Below are positions 36,007-44,532 of a DNA stretch of 64,000 bases, piece by piece; position 1 is the first letter of the stretch, and every line of letters begins with the position of its first letter. The notes beneath the pieces were generated by a model. The model did no database searches and was not told the origin of the DNA. It saw only the letters and a list, made by a program, of their open reading frames with translations. The stretch comes from Pullulanibacillus pueri (GTDB lineage Bacteria > Bacillota > Bacilli > Bacillales > Sporolactobacillaceae): contig NZ_BMFV01000003.1 of assembly GCF_014639255.1 (NCBI RefSeq), positions 124,001-188,000 on the forward strand. Reading direction: 5' to 3'. The translations under genes and the position numbers were made by a program.

Positions 36007-39000
36007 ATGCCCAAGGTTAGTGTCATTGTACCCATATATAATGTTGAACAGTACCTTGAAGAATGTTTGGACTCACTTGTTAATCAGACATTAGACGCTG
36101 AAGATTTAGAAGTCATTATGGTGAATGATGGCTCAATGGATGGCAGTCCGAGTATTATGGAAAACTACTCCGATTCTTATCCTAATTTTAAGTCCTTTCA
36201 TAAAGAAAATGGGGGACTGGGGCAGGCAAGGAATTTTGGTGTTGAGAAGGCCTGTGGTGACTATATTGTATTTCTGGATTCTGATGACTATGTTGCTCCT
36301 CAGGCCTATGAATTGATGGTTGAGACGGCTTTAGCAACGGGCTCTGATATTGTAGTAGGAAATGTAGAAAGGTTTAATTCTACGAAAGTTTATCCCTCTG
36401 GATTACACAAGAAAATTTTCCGCGAGACCGTTTTGAAAACTCATATTTCTCGTTATAATGATTTAATCTATGATACAACAGCCTGGAATAAGCTCTTTAG
36501 AAAGGCTTTTTGGGATCAGCATCATTTTAAATTCCCTGAAGGTATTCTTTACGAGGATATTCCAGTCACAATTCCTGCCCATTATTTATCCACCTCCACG
36601 GATATTTTAGAAGACGTCGTTTATTTTTGGCGAGCACGTGAGGGCAATGATCAGTCTATTACACAGAAAAGACATGAGTTAAGAAATTTTAGTGACCGAT
36701 TAACTGTAATTAAAATGGTGGATCGATTTTTCAAAGACTATCAGATTGATGACTCTCTGTACGATTTGCAAAGATATAAGACCTTGGATGTTGACCTATT
36801 GATGTATTTAAATCAATTAGATGAGGTAGACTCAGATTATATAAATGTTTTCTTTAAGGAAACGGGTAAATACCTAAAAAAGGTGCCTGATCATATTTTA
36901 AATCAGCTTAGTGCCATTGATCGCTTAAAATATTATCTTGTTAAATTAAATGACCAAGAGAAATTTTTTGAAGTACTTTCTTTTCAGAAGAAAGATTTAA
37001 GGCATACAAAAGTTCTAAAAAGAGGGCAACAATATATTGGAGATTATCCATTTAGAAAGGAACTTCCTGATCATTTATTTGTGATGAATGAGGAATTACG
37101 GGTTGTCCCGAAAATAAATAGTGTGAACTGGCAAGGAACTAAACTTTGTGTAAAGGGTTATAACTATATAAAGAATGTTGATATGAAAAGTAAACAAAAA
37201 GTAAGACTAGATGCATCACTAAAAAATCCGGAGACCGGAAAACAAGTTGCTATTCCTGTAGAAAAGGTAAAACGTCCGGATGTAACACATAAGCGTGGTG
37301 TTAAATTACAAAGGAAACCCTTGAAGCGCCTGTATAACTATCATTGGTCGGGCTATGAGTTAGTGATTGATTTTAAAAATGAGGCAATAAAAAAACTAGG
37401 ATCGGGCAAGCTTGAGCTGTGGTTTAGGTTAGACGTAGATGGACTTCAAAGAGAATTTCGTGCAGGTGGTCCGGTACCAGGAAGGAAGCCAAGGCCAACC
37501 TATAAAACGTTGCTAGGACAGCACTTAAGTGTAAGGTACAATAAAAAATGGGACTTTTATATCGAATCTGTCCCTCTAAACTCAGTAATCACCAGGATCG
37601 ATTTATTTGAACGTTCATTAGTAATAAGAGGATCGACCGCTACCCCATTAGAAGATATTCATTTAGAACTGTATAATTACGCAAATAAAATAGTTTACCC
37701 TCTTTCGGTATATCAGAATAATGATGCCACGGAATTGGAATTTCCCAATGAACAAGTTCATCAATTTCGGAGTTTAGTAAATTTAAGAGAATTAGCCCAG
37801 GCAGCAGAAACAGGTGATTGGACATGTTATGTTGTCTGTAATAATGAGTATTTACCACTGACAATAATGAATAATGTCAGTCTGAGGAATGTTCCTTTAG
37901 GGGAACAAGAGGTGCGACTCAAAGCTAGTTCGCGTGGCAATTTGGTTATTGACTTTTTACCGCAAACCCCTAAATTGCTTGATATTGTGTGGAAGGATGA
38001 TTCGTTTAATATTGAACTCATATTTCATGAGACAGCTCTAGCAAGCTTTTCACATATTAAGATGACTCAATTAGCATTACAGCATGTTGAAAGTGGTAAA
38101 ACATTTAATTTTGAATGTAAGAATGAAACAAGTCGGAACCCTTTTAAATACTATCTTTTTGAGTGTTCAATTAGGGATTCTCATCATAAAGCTATGTTTG
38201 ATGTGGGCAAGTGGGATGTCTACTTAGAGATTGAAGGTCTTTTGGAGAATGGTAGCGAAGAACTTATAAAAAGAAGGGTTTTTGTGGAGGACACCACAAT
38301 TAGCTTACCTAACCATAGTTTTTCGGGAATTAAGCATATTCCCTATAGGACTGGGAAAGGAAATTTCAGTCTGAAAACTATTTTGGCTTGGAATTGGATT
38401 GAAAGAGGTCCAAGAAGACAGGAATTCACAAGAAGAATTATGTATCACCTCTTCCGGTTACTACCTATGAATAGTAAATCAGTTGTACTTGAAAGTTATT
38501 GGGGGAAATCTGCAACTTGCAATCCAAGAGCAATTGTTGATTATATGGAAAAGCAAGGTCTTAATTATAAATATATTTGGTCCTTAAATAATGAAAATAA
38601 ATCTGTAAATCCACAAGGGATTGCAGTAAGAAAAAATTCATTGAAATATTATTATTATTTAGCGACATCAAAGTATTTTATAAACAATGCTAATTTCCCA
38701 GACTTTTATAAAAAGCGAAAGAGGGCTATAGAAATTCAAACGCTTCACGGGACATTTTTGAAAACAATGGGACTAGATGTTCCAGGGGAAAATGATACAG
38801 AAGAGAAGCGAGAAAGGTTCTTAAGGCGCTGTGCAAGATGGGACTACTTACTATCACCAAGTCGATATATGAGTGAAATTACAAGACGATGTTATCTTTA
38901 TGAAAATGAAATATTAGAAGTTGGTTTTCCGAGAAATGATGTTCTTTACAATCAAAATAATCAACAGCAAATAGAAAATTTAAAAGCAAAATTAAATCTC

Positions 39001-39543
39001 CCGAAGGATAAGAAGGTCATTCTATATGCACCAACATGGCGAGTGAAAAATAAGTTCAATATTCAATTGGATATTGAAAAAATGCAGAATGAACTAGGAG
39101 AAGATTACATTTTACTCCTTCGCCTTCATTACTTCGTAGCTAATGGAATTGATCTCTCACCTTATAAGGGCTTTGCCTATAATATGTCTGCATATGAGGA
39201 TATTCAAGAATTATATCTAATTTCTGATCTACTTATCACTGATTATTCATCTGTAATGTTTGATTATGCTAATCTAAATCGTCCCATTCTATTTTTCACT
39301 TACGATTTAGAACATTATCGTGACCAACTTAGAGGGTTCTATATAGATCTTGAAGCCGAAGCTCCAGGGCCCTTGGTTAAGACAAATGAAGCATTAATTC
39401 ACGCAGTGCAACATGTTGATGACTACAGAGACCTTTATGGAGAAAAAATGGCTAAGTTCCGTTCTAAATATTGCCAATTTGATAATGGAACTGCAAGTAA
39501 GCAGGTTGTAGAAAAGGTATTTAAAAAAACTAAGATCATTTGA
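36007..39543 (+). CDS. Large fusion of GT2 glycosyltransferase, beta-rich linker domains and TagF-type transferase
   Basis: 1178 residues. Residues 1 to about 330 are a family 2 glycosyltransferase (VSVIVPIYNVEQYLEECLDS, VNDGSMDGS, FLDSDDYV, LYEDIPVT). About 360-790 is a beta-rich region; near its end it shows GKWDVYLEIEG and IPYRTGKGNFSLKT, the pair typical of the TarS-type wall-polymer domain. About 810-1178 is a TagF-type domain with EIQTLHGTFLKTMG, VGFPRNDVL, YAPTWRVKN, LLRLHYFVANG and ITDYSSVMFDYA. The first motif departs from the usual QTWHGTPLK at two positions but keeps the histidine. It probably glycosylates and extends a teichoic acid chain in one protein. The next gene, a sulfotransferase, begins almost directly after its stop. 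Confidence 0.87.
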   Translation: MPKVSVIVPIYNVEQYLEECLDSLVNQTLDAEDLEVIMVNDGSMDGSPSIMENYSDSYPNFKSFHKENGGLGQARNFGVEKACGDYIVFLDSDDYVAPQAYELMVETALATGSDIVVGNVERFNSTKVYPSGLHKKIFRETVLKTHISRYNDLIYDTTAWNKLFRKAFWDQHHFKFPEGILYEDIPVTIPAHYLSTSTDILEDVVYFWRAREGNDQSITQKRHELRNFSDRLTVIKMVDRFFKDYQIDDSLYDLQRYKTLDVDLLMYLNQLDEVDSDYINVFFKETGKYLKKVPDHILNQLSAIDRLKYYLVKLNDQEKFFEVLSFQKKDLRHTKVLKRGQQYIGDYPFRKELPDHLFVMNEELRVVPKINSVNWQGTKLCVKGYNYIKNVDMKSKQKVRLDASLKNPETGKQVAIPVEKVKRPDVTHKRGVKLQRKPLKRLYNYHWSGYELVIDFKNEAIKKLGSGKLELWFRLDVDGLQREFRAGGPVPGRKPRPTYKTLLGQHLSVRYNKKWDFYIESVPLNSVITRIDLFERSLVIRGSTATPLEDIHLELYNYANKIVYPLSVYQNNDATELEFPNEQVHQFRSLVNLRELAQAAETGDWTCYVVCNNEYLPLTIMNNVSLRNVPLGEQEVRLKASSRGNLVIDFLPQTPKLLDIVWKDDSFNIELIFHETALASFSHIKMTQLALQHVESGKTFNFECKNETSRNPFKYYLFECSIRDSHHKAMFDVGKWDVYLEIEGLLENGSEELIKRRVFVEDTTISLPNHSFSGIKHIPYRTGKGNFSLKTILAWNWIERGPRRQEFTRRIMYHLFRLLPMNSKSVVLESYWGKSATCNPRAIVDYMEKQGLNYKYIWSLNNENKSVNPQGIAVRKNSLKYYYYLATSKYFINNANFPDFYKKRKRAIEIQTLHGTFLKTMGLDVPGENDTEEKRERFLRRCARWDYLLSPSRYMSEITRRCYLYENEILEVGFPRNDVLYNQNNQQQIENLKAKLNLPKDKKVILYAPTWRVKNKFNIQLDIEKMQNELGEDYILLLRLHYFVANGIDLSPYKGFAYNMSAYEDIQELYLISDLLITDYSSVMFDYANLNRPILFFTYDLEHYRDQLRGFYIDLEAEAPGPLVKTNEALIHAVQHVDDYRDLYGEKMAKFRSKYCQFDNGTASKQVVEKVFKKTKII

Positions 39544-39553
39544 GGTGAAATTG

Positions 39554-40438
39554 TTGGCTGAGGGGATATTAAAAAGGTCGCTATCCAAGGTGTTTGGTAA
39601 GAAGGAATTGACAAAAGCAATTAATGTATTAGGTTCAGGAAGATGCGGGACTTCTATGGTTACAAAAACGCTTAGCTTTATTGGTGTCGATATTGGCAAT
39701 GAGTTCATAGAGACAAATAAAAATAATCCAAAGGGATTCTATGAACATAAAACTGTTGTGGAGATTCAAAAGCAGATTAATGCACTCATGAAGTATAAGC
39801 GGCCCTATTCTCAGGGCTGGCAAAATAATGCCAAGATCAAACCCTTTAAAGAAGAGTTAAAGGAAGTGACCCGAGAACAATTTTCAGGAAAAAGAGTTTG
39901 GGCATGGAAAGATCCCCGGAATTGTGAATGTATTGACCTTTGGGATGAAATTTTAAAGGAATTGCGTATGAACCCTTATTATCTTATTATGATCCGTAAT
40001 CCCATTGATGTCGCAAACTCTTTTAAAGAAGCATATAATGATAAAATAGAGAAATCCTTGCGTCTTTGGTATATGCGTACCGTTGTTGTTCTTTACAAAA
40101 CAGATAAGAATAAGCGAGTGATGTTTGATTACAATGATTTTCTTGATAGTGGATACAACAGCTTAAAAGAGATAGCAGTGACTTTTGAACTTGATTGGCC
40201 GGAGGATGAACAAACGCTGAAAGCAAAGCTGGATGATTTTATTGATCCAGGGCTAAGACATTTGAGAACTTCAATGGAAGACTTAGATCAAGATAAGGAT
40301 ATTGAAGATAAAGTTAAGCAACTTTATTATATTTGTTTAAAAGCTTCAAGGAACCGAAAATATTTTGATTCAAATGAGTTTGAGACAGAAATTGAACATC
40401 ATTATAACACTCTCATGGAGAGTGGCGTGAAAGTTTGA
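39554..40438 (+). CDS. PAPS-dependent sulfotransferase
   Basis: About 294 residues with the two PAPS-binding signatures of sulfotransferases. The 5'-phosphosulfate loop is VLGSGRCGTSMVTKTL near residues 16-31 and the 3'-phosphate motif is LIMIRNPIDVANSF near 143-156. VWAWKDPRN, near 116-124, matches the WGWKDPR box of sulfotransferases in cell-surface polysaccharide loci. The enzyme would move sulfate from PAPS to a sugar or polyol hydroxyl in the cytoplasm and release PAP. The TTG at 39554 is chosen because GAGGTGA lies six bases upstream; a GTG nine bases earlier is the alternative. The upstream stop (TGA) is part of this ribosome binding site, so the gene is coupled to the GT2-TagF fusion. 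PAPS supply (sat, cysC) and PAP removal (cysQ) are encoded at 0.7-5.1 kb. Confidence 0.85.
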   Translation: MAEGILKRSLSKVFGKKELTKAINVLGSGRCGTSMVTKTLSFIGVDIGNEFIETNKNNPKGFYEHKTVVEIQKQINALMKYKRPYSQGWQNNAKIKPFKEELKEVTREQFSGKRVWAWKDPRNCECIDLWDEILKELRMNPYYLIMIRNPIDVANSFKEAYNDKIEKSLRLWYMRTVVVLYKTDKNKRVMFDYNDFLDSGYNSLKEIAVTFELDWPEDEQTLKAKLDDFIDPGLRHLRTSMEDLDQDKDIEDKVKQLYYICLKASRNRKYFDSNEFETEIEHHYNTLMESGVKV

Positions 40439-40474
40439 TATTTACTAAAAAAACAACTGATTTTGTTAAAGTCA

Positions 40475-40519
40475 CTCCCCCGAATCTTTTATTCCGATAA
40501 AAGATTCGGGGGAGTTTTT
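40475..40519 (+). terminator. Strong terminator at the end of the teichoic locus
   Basis: A 17-base perfect inverted repeat (40475-40491 and 40498-40514) with a six-base loop is followed by five T residues. The stem holds a run of five C and five G at its base. Confidence 0.93.
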
Positions 40520-40861
40520 GTAATAAGAAAAGCCTATACAATCTTTAGCTGGTGTCTAACAATAAGGGGACAGTTTATTGAAAAGAGTGTTTGAATTTTT
40601 CAATGTGTTAAATACATCTGAACTTTCCTTCTTGCATAATATGATGCGGACATTAATAGAAAATTTTGTCGTTCGTACTCAATTTTATTGATTTTTTGTC
40701 AGTTTAAGTCTTCTTGGATGGTTTTTACTCTAATATTTCGACGGAATGTGGGAAATTTAACATAAAACTAATACAATTGGAATTCCTTTTGTCCTAGAAT
40801 TTATGGTATATTAAAATTTGTAGGTTAAACCAACATCAGATCTTATAAAAGGGGTTAAACC
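40520..40861. other. Intergenic region upstream of tagU
   Basis: No ORF. A candidate extended -10 (TGGTATATT at 40804-40812) is the only promoter-like element seen, about 50 bases ahead of the tagU start; no -35 box is evident. Confidence 0.35.
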
Positions 40862-41956
40862 ATGGGGAAATCAAGAAGTGAAATCAAAGGGACAAAGAGA
40901 AAAAGAAGCAGAATCTTTAAGTCCATAATATTTATAATTCTCTTATTTGTTTTACTTGGTGGTGGCTACGGAGCCTATGCTTTTTCGAATATTTATCACG
41001 CTGCCGAAGAATCCTATAAGCCAATTGATCGAGACAAGTCACAGTATAGAGATGAGAATGTGACGATTGGTAAGAACCCAATCTCCATCTTATTAATGGG
41101 TGTTGAGGATTATTCAACGAATGGAAAAGATGGACGAACAGATACGTTAATTGTGGCGACATTAAACCCACAGACCAAAAAAATGATGATGATCAGTATC
41201 CCTCGCGATACAAGAGTTCCAATTGCGAGTAAAGACAATCAATTAGATAAAATCAACGCGGCCTATTCTAGCGGTTCAGTCAATGGATATGGGGCTGAGA
41301 AATCAACCATTGAGACGGTTGAGAACTTCTTGCATATCCCAATTGATTATTATGTCAAAGTTGGATTTAAAGGCTTTGTTGATGTGGTCGATGAAATTGG
41401 TGGTGTTAAGGTTGATGTGCCCTTCGATTTCTGGGAAAAAAATATTTATGACCACAATAAGCACATTAACTTTACAAAAGGACCGATGCAGCTTAATGGT
41501 GAAGAGGCATTAGCCTATGTACGAATGAGAAAACGGGATCCACGTGGTGACTTCGGAAGAAATGATCGTCAACGTCAAGTGATTGAAGCAGCAATCAGCC
41601 AGATGAAGAGTGCTGATATGTTGTTTAAAGTGGACGACCTTTCTGATATTGTCGGCAAAAATATTCAGACGAATCTCAAACCCTCTGAAATCTATAGTTT
41701 AGAAAAACAATATTCAAATGTCACACCAGCTAAACAGAAATTCACTTTGGATACGGCTGAAGGACATGGGAGTAACGATACGATTAATGGTATCTACTAC
41801 TATGCCCCTGATGAAAACTATGTGTCAGAAATCACAGCTGCGCTTCGTAAGCAACTGGGACTGTCACCCTATACAGGCTCTGACACCGGTACAGCCACAA
41901 ATACAGACTCAAGCACAAGCACAGATACTGATTCAACAACCACAATTAATCAATAA
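40862..41956 (+). CDS. tagU: LytR-CpsA-Psr family wall teichoic acid ligase
   Basis: 364 residues, anchored by one N-terminal transmembrane segment (about 20-43) after a basic cytoplasmic tail. The LCP domain has LLMGVEDYS near 78, DGRTDTLIVATLNP near 90-103 and SIPRDTRVPI near 112-121, with the acidic and arginine residues that bind the lipid pyrophosphate. NDRQRQVIEAA is the last family block. The enzyme transfers the finished polymer from its undecaprenyl carrier to muramic acid in the wall. The C terminus is a T, D and S-rich tail. ATG follows AAAGGGG. In Bacillus this gene (lytR/tagU) is near tagO, as here. Confidence 0.93.
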   Translation: MGKSRSEIKGTKRKRSRIFKSIIFIILLFVLLGGGYGAYAFSNIYHAAEESYKPIDRDKSQYRDENVTIGKNPISILLMGVEDYSTNGKDGRTDTLIVATLNPQTKKMMMISIPRDTRVPIASKDNQLDKINAAYSSGSVNGYGAEKSTIETVENFLHIPIDYYVKVGFKGFVDVVDEIGGVKVDVPFDFWEKNIYDHNKHINFTKGPMQLNGEEALAYVRMRKRDPRGDFGRNDRQRQVIEAAISQMKSADMLFKVDDLSDIVGKNIQTNLKPSEIYSLEKQYSNVTPAKQKFTLDTAEGHGSNDTINGIYYYAPDENYVSEITAALRKQLGLSPYTGSDTGTATNTDSSTSTDTDSTTTINQ

Positions 41957-41970
41957 GTAAATGACTAGAA

Positions 41971-42000
41971 AATACTCCTCATTGTAGGAGTATTTTTTTT
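41971..42000 (+). terminator. Terminator after tagU
   Basis: TACTCCT (41973-41979) and AGGAGTA (41986-41992) form a perfect stem with a six-base loop, followed by eight T residues. Confidence 0.9.
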
Positions 42001-42199
42001 GAATGCATTTAAAGAGGAAGAAGGACACCGAGCCAGCAAGCTGAGGAGGCGCGCTCGCAATCTCACGTCTTTCAATCAATGGGGCGGTTGACACTGTACC
42101 TCGTGGTTAAAGCTTTTTCGATGAAAAGGTACAAGCACTCATTGCCTGATTTTCTTAATGGACACTATTTTGGTTCTTTGAAGACTGTTTTCTCTCAGG

Positions 42200-42742
42200 T
42201 ATTACTCTCGACCGTTTCAATGGCAATAAGAGGTCTTAGAACGTGTTGTAAGGGGGAGACGGCTTGATAATAAAAAATAACCTTCAATGGCACCGTCGAG
42301 AGGCAATAATGCCTATTTTGAGTAGAAAAGAAAACGCGCATCAGTGAGAGGAAGCTCCCCTTTGTATTCATCAATGGCGATGGCCGGAACAATTCCTCGA
42401 CTTCCTTTAACTTTTGAGCTGACAAGTATCGCTGGGGCTTGTGAGGTGTAGAATTGCGCGGCGGTATCCTTAAAATTTTACCTTGAATGATTTGCAAACC
42501 CAGGGCTTGGTTCCATTCAATGGTCACAATGAATTCTTTTCCGCAAATCGCTTCCCACATCGACAACTATAACGACGTTTGCGATAAAATAAATAAGTGA
42601 TGCATTCGAATAATTAAAGGTGTTTGACCTTCTGTACACGGTAGTCATGCACTTGATCCGTTCGTTCACCATAAGATGGACAGCAATTCTCTTTTCGTGG
42701 CCTCTCGATATGTATAGGATACGCCTCTCCTTTGCACTCCAT
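42200..42742 (-). pseudogene. Decayed ISL3-family transposase remnant
   Basis: Reading the minus strand from ATG at 42742 gives pieces of an ISL3-type transposase in several frames. First come the zinc-finger part (IERPRKENCCPSYGERTDQV, then YRVQKVKHL and a stop, then YFIYRKRRYSCRCGKRFAE). Later comes WNQALGLQIIQGKI, and then GIVPAIAIDEYKGELPL, which is the IAIDEYKG box of the catalytic core. At least three frame changes or stops separate them, and the C-terminal two thirds is missing. Terminal inverted repeats were not identified. The insertion lies between tagU and tagO and is certainly inactive. Confidence 0.75.
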
Positions 42743-42890
42743 CTTCGTTATCCTTACTTCTTTTAATCCAGGTCAATTCATGTTTAATTGCAGATACACG
42801 CAACTCCTATCTTTCTCTTGTTTCTCGTCAATTCAAGTGTAAAGGATATAGGAGCTTACGTGTATTTTTTTGCCGTTTTTTAAAAGGGAC

Positions 42891-43022
42891 AAGAATAATA
42901 CAAAGTGAAAAACGGCGAGACTCCTGCGGGAGCAGCAAGCCAGGCAAGACCCCGCAGGACACAAAAAGGATAAGTCCGAGGAGGCTTGAGGATTGCTCGC
43001 GGAAAGCGAGTTATTTTTCACT
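42891..43022. repeat. Structured intergenic repeat element, copy 1
   Basis: GCGAGACTCCTGCGGGAGCA, AAGACCCCGCAGGACAC, GAGGAGGCTTGAGG and CGCGGAAAGCGAG are the blocks of a palindromic extragenic repeat common in Bacillaceae genomes. The element is enclosed by AAGTGAAAAA on the left and TTTTTCACTT on the right, which pair perfectly. Copy 2 at 57329-57454 has different but also complementary flanks. The transcript could fold into a long branched hairpin. Confidence 0.75.
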
Positions 43023-43076
43023 TAACCAAAACAGCATTGTAAATTGTCTACAAACCCCAACATATATAATAGAGCC

Positions 43077-43111
43077 AAAAAAAGAAGCCTGCTCATATCG
43101 AGCGGCTTCTT
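43077..43111 (-). terminator. Terminator of tagO
   Basis: On the minus strand AAGAAGCC and GGCTTCTT pair with an inner GCTC/GAGC stem and run into seven T residues. Confidence 0.82.
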
Positions 43112-43116
43112 AGGGA

Positions 43117-44214
43117 TTAACCTTTACTTTTTGAGGTCTGATAGACCAGCTTTTTTATCGCGTTGATTAATGGTTTCTTTCTTTTCTCGTTAAAGCTATC
43201 CATCATCTCTACTGTAAAGCGTATAAGAATAACCGATAGCAATAGGATGAAAAGGGAGCCCCATAGGACTGAACGAGAAAATACTACTGCAGCAGCTCCG
43301 AAGAACATGCTGATCACATAAATGATAAACACTGTTGTCCGATGGCTAAAGCCCATATTTAGTAATTGATGGTGCAAATGAAGCTTATCGGGTGTTGAGA
43401 TTTTTTGATCTTTTGCTATCCGGCGAATAATCGCAAAGGATGTATCAAAAATTGGAACACCAAGGATAATAATGGGCAAGATCAAAGAGAAAATAGTAAT
43501 ACTTTTAAAGAGACCCATAATCGAAATAATCGCCATTGTATATCCGATAAACATGGAGCCGGAATCGCCCATGAAAATTTTTGCTGGATGTATGTTGAAA
43601 AAGAGAAATCCAATCGTTCCTCCAAGGAGGATGACTGAAAAGCCAATCACAAGTAATTGACCATTTAAGATACTCATGATCAACATGCTACACAGAGCGA
43701 TGGAGGAGACCCCACTTGCTAAACCGTCTAAACCATCAATAAAGTTAATGGCATTAGTTATTCCAACAATCCAAATGATGGTAATCGGGATCGCAAGCCA
43801 TCCAAATTCAATTCTTCCTATTAAAGGAAACTGAATAAAATGAACGGTAAACCCTGAAATAACTACGAGTATAGCTGCAAAGGTTTGTCCGAGCAGTTTA
43901 TATTTCGGAGCTAATGAATATTTATCATCAATTATCCCAATGACTAAAATGATTAACCCACCAATAACAAAGGCTGTTAGTGAAGATGAAACCCTTGCAT
44001 CAAAATGAGGAATCAAATAGATATACCCTGCAAAAAAACCTAATGCAATGGATACACCGCCAAGATAGGGCATTGTCACTTGATGGACTTTTCTTTCATT
44101 AGGCTTATCCACAATATTAAATTTTAGAGCCAATCTTCTTACGAGTGGCGTTGTAATTACAGTGACGGCAAGGGCAATTACAAACGCAAAGGTGTATTCG
44201 TTTAGAATTGACAT
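43117..44214 (-). CDS. tagO: Undecaprenyl-phosphate GlcNAc-1-phosphate transferase
   Basis: 365 residues, a polytopic membrane enzyme with about ten hydrophobic segments. It starts lipid-linked wall polymer synthesis by moving GlcNAc-1-phosphate onto undecaprenyl phosphate. The MraY/WecA family motifs are present: VDKPNERKVHQVTMPYLGGV near 36-55, GIIDDKYSLAPKYKLLGQ near 93-110, NAINFIDGLDGLASG near 155-169 and FMGDSGSMFIGY near 215-226, with the Asp residues that bind magnesium. Minus strand, monocistronic, ends at a terminator; the decayed IS and a repeat element lie beyond. It is divergent from the SDR gene. Confidence 0.94.
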   Translation of the reverse strand: MSILNEYTFAFVIALAVTVITTPLVRRLALKFNIVDKPNERKVHQVTMPYLGGVSIALGFFAGYIYLIPHFDARVSSSLTAFVIGGLIILVIGIIDDKYSLAPKYKLLGQTFAAILVVISGFTVHFIQFPLIGRIEFGWLAIPITIIWIVGITNAINFIDGLDGLASGVSSIALCSMLIMSILNGQLLVIGFSVILLGGTIGFLFFNIHPAKIFMGDSGSMFIGYTMAIISIMGLFKSITIFSLILPIIILGVPIFDTSFAIIRRIAKDQKISTPDKLHLHHQLLNMGFSHRTTVFIIYVISMFFGAAAVVFSRSVLWGSLFILLLSVILIRFTVEMMDSFNEKRKKPLINAIKKLVYQTSKSKG

Positions 44215-44532
44215 CCATTCACCTTCTTAATTCAATCCAAGCCTTTTTTATAAGGTTCGTCTTTTGTTGAAATTTTATGCTGTTGTTCTAAATAATTTTC
44301 TTTACAATCATAATACTATTCGAGCAAAATGTACATAGCTGTTAAAAAAACATCCATTTGGTGGAAACTTGAGGTGCTTTTAATGTCTTTTCTTAGCAAT
44401 GTAAACTCGAATCTTCTATAGTAATAGACGTTACATTGACTATAAAGGTTTCATCTTAAAATTTCATTAAAATGTGATGTACAAAAATATGGTACCTTAA
44501 ATTAAGAAAAAAGAAAAGTAGAGGTGATAGAG
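44215..44532. other. Divergent intergenic region between tagO and the SDR gene
   Basis: 318 AT-rich bases that must hold promoters for two divergent genes. I found TTGACT-like and TATAAT-like words, but no pair with good spacing that I would defend. Confidence 0.3.

Noticed and set aside
42195..42566. 123-residue minus-strand frame near the IS remnant
   Set aside because: Only part of it matches the transposase; the rest is out of frame with the conserved IAIDEYKG box. It is part of the pseudogene, not a gene.
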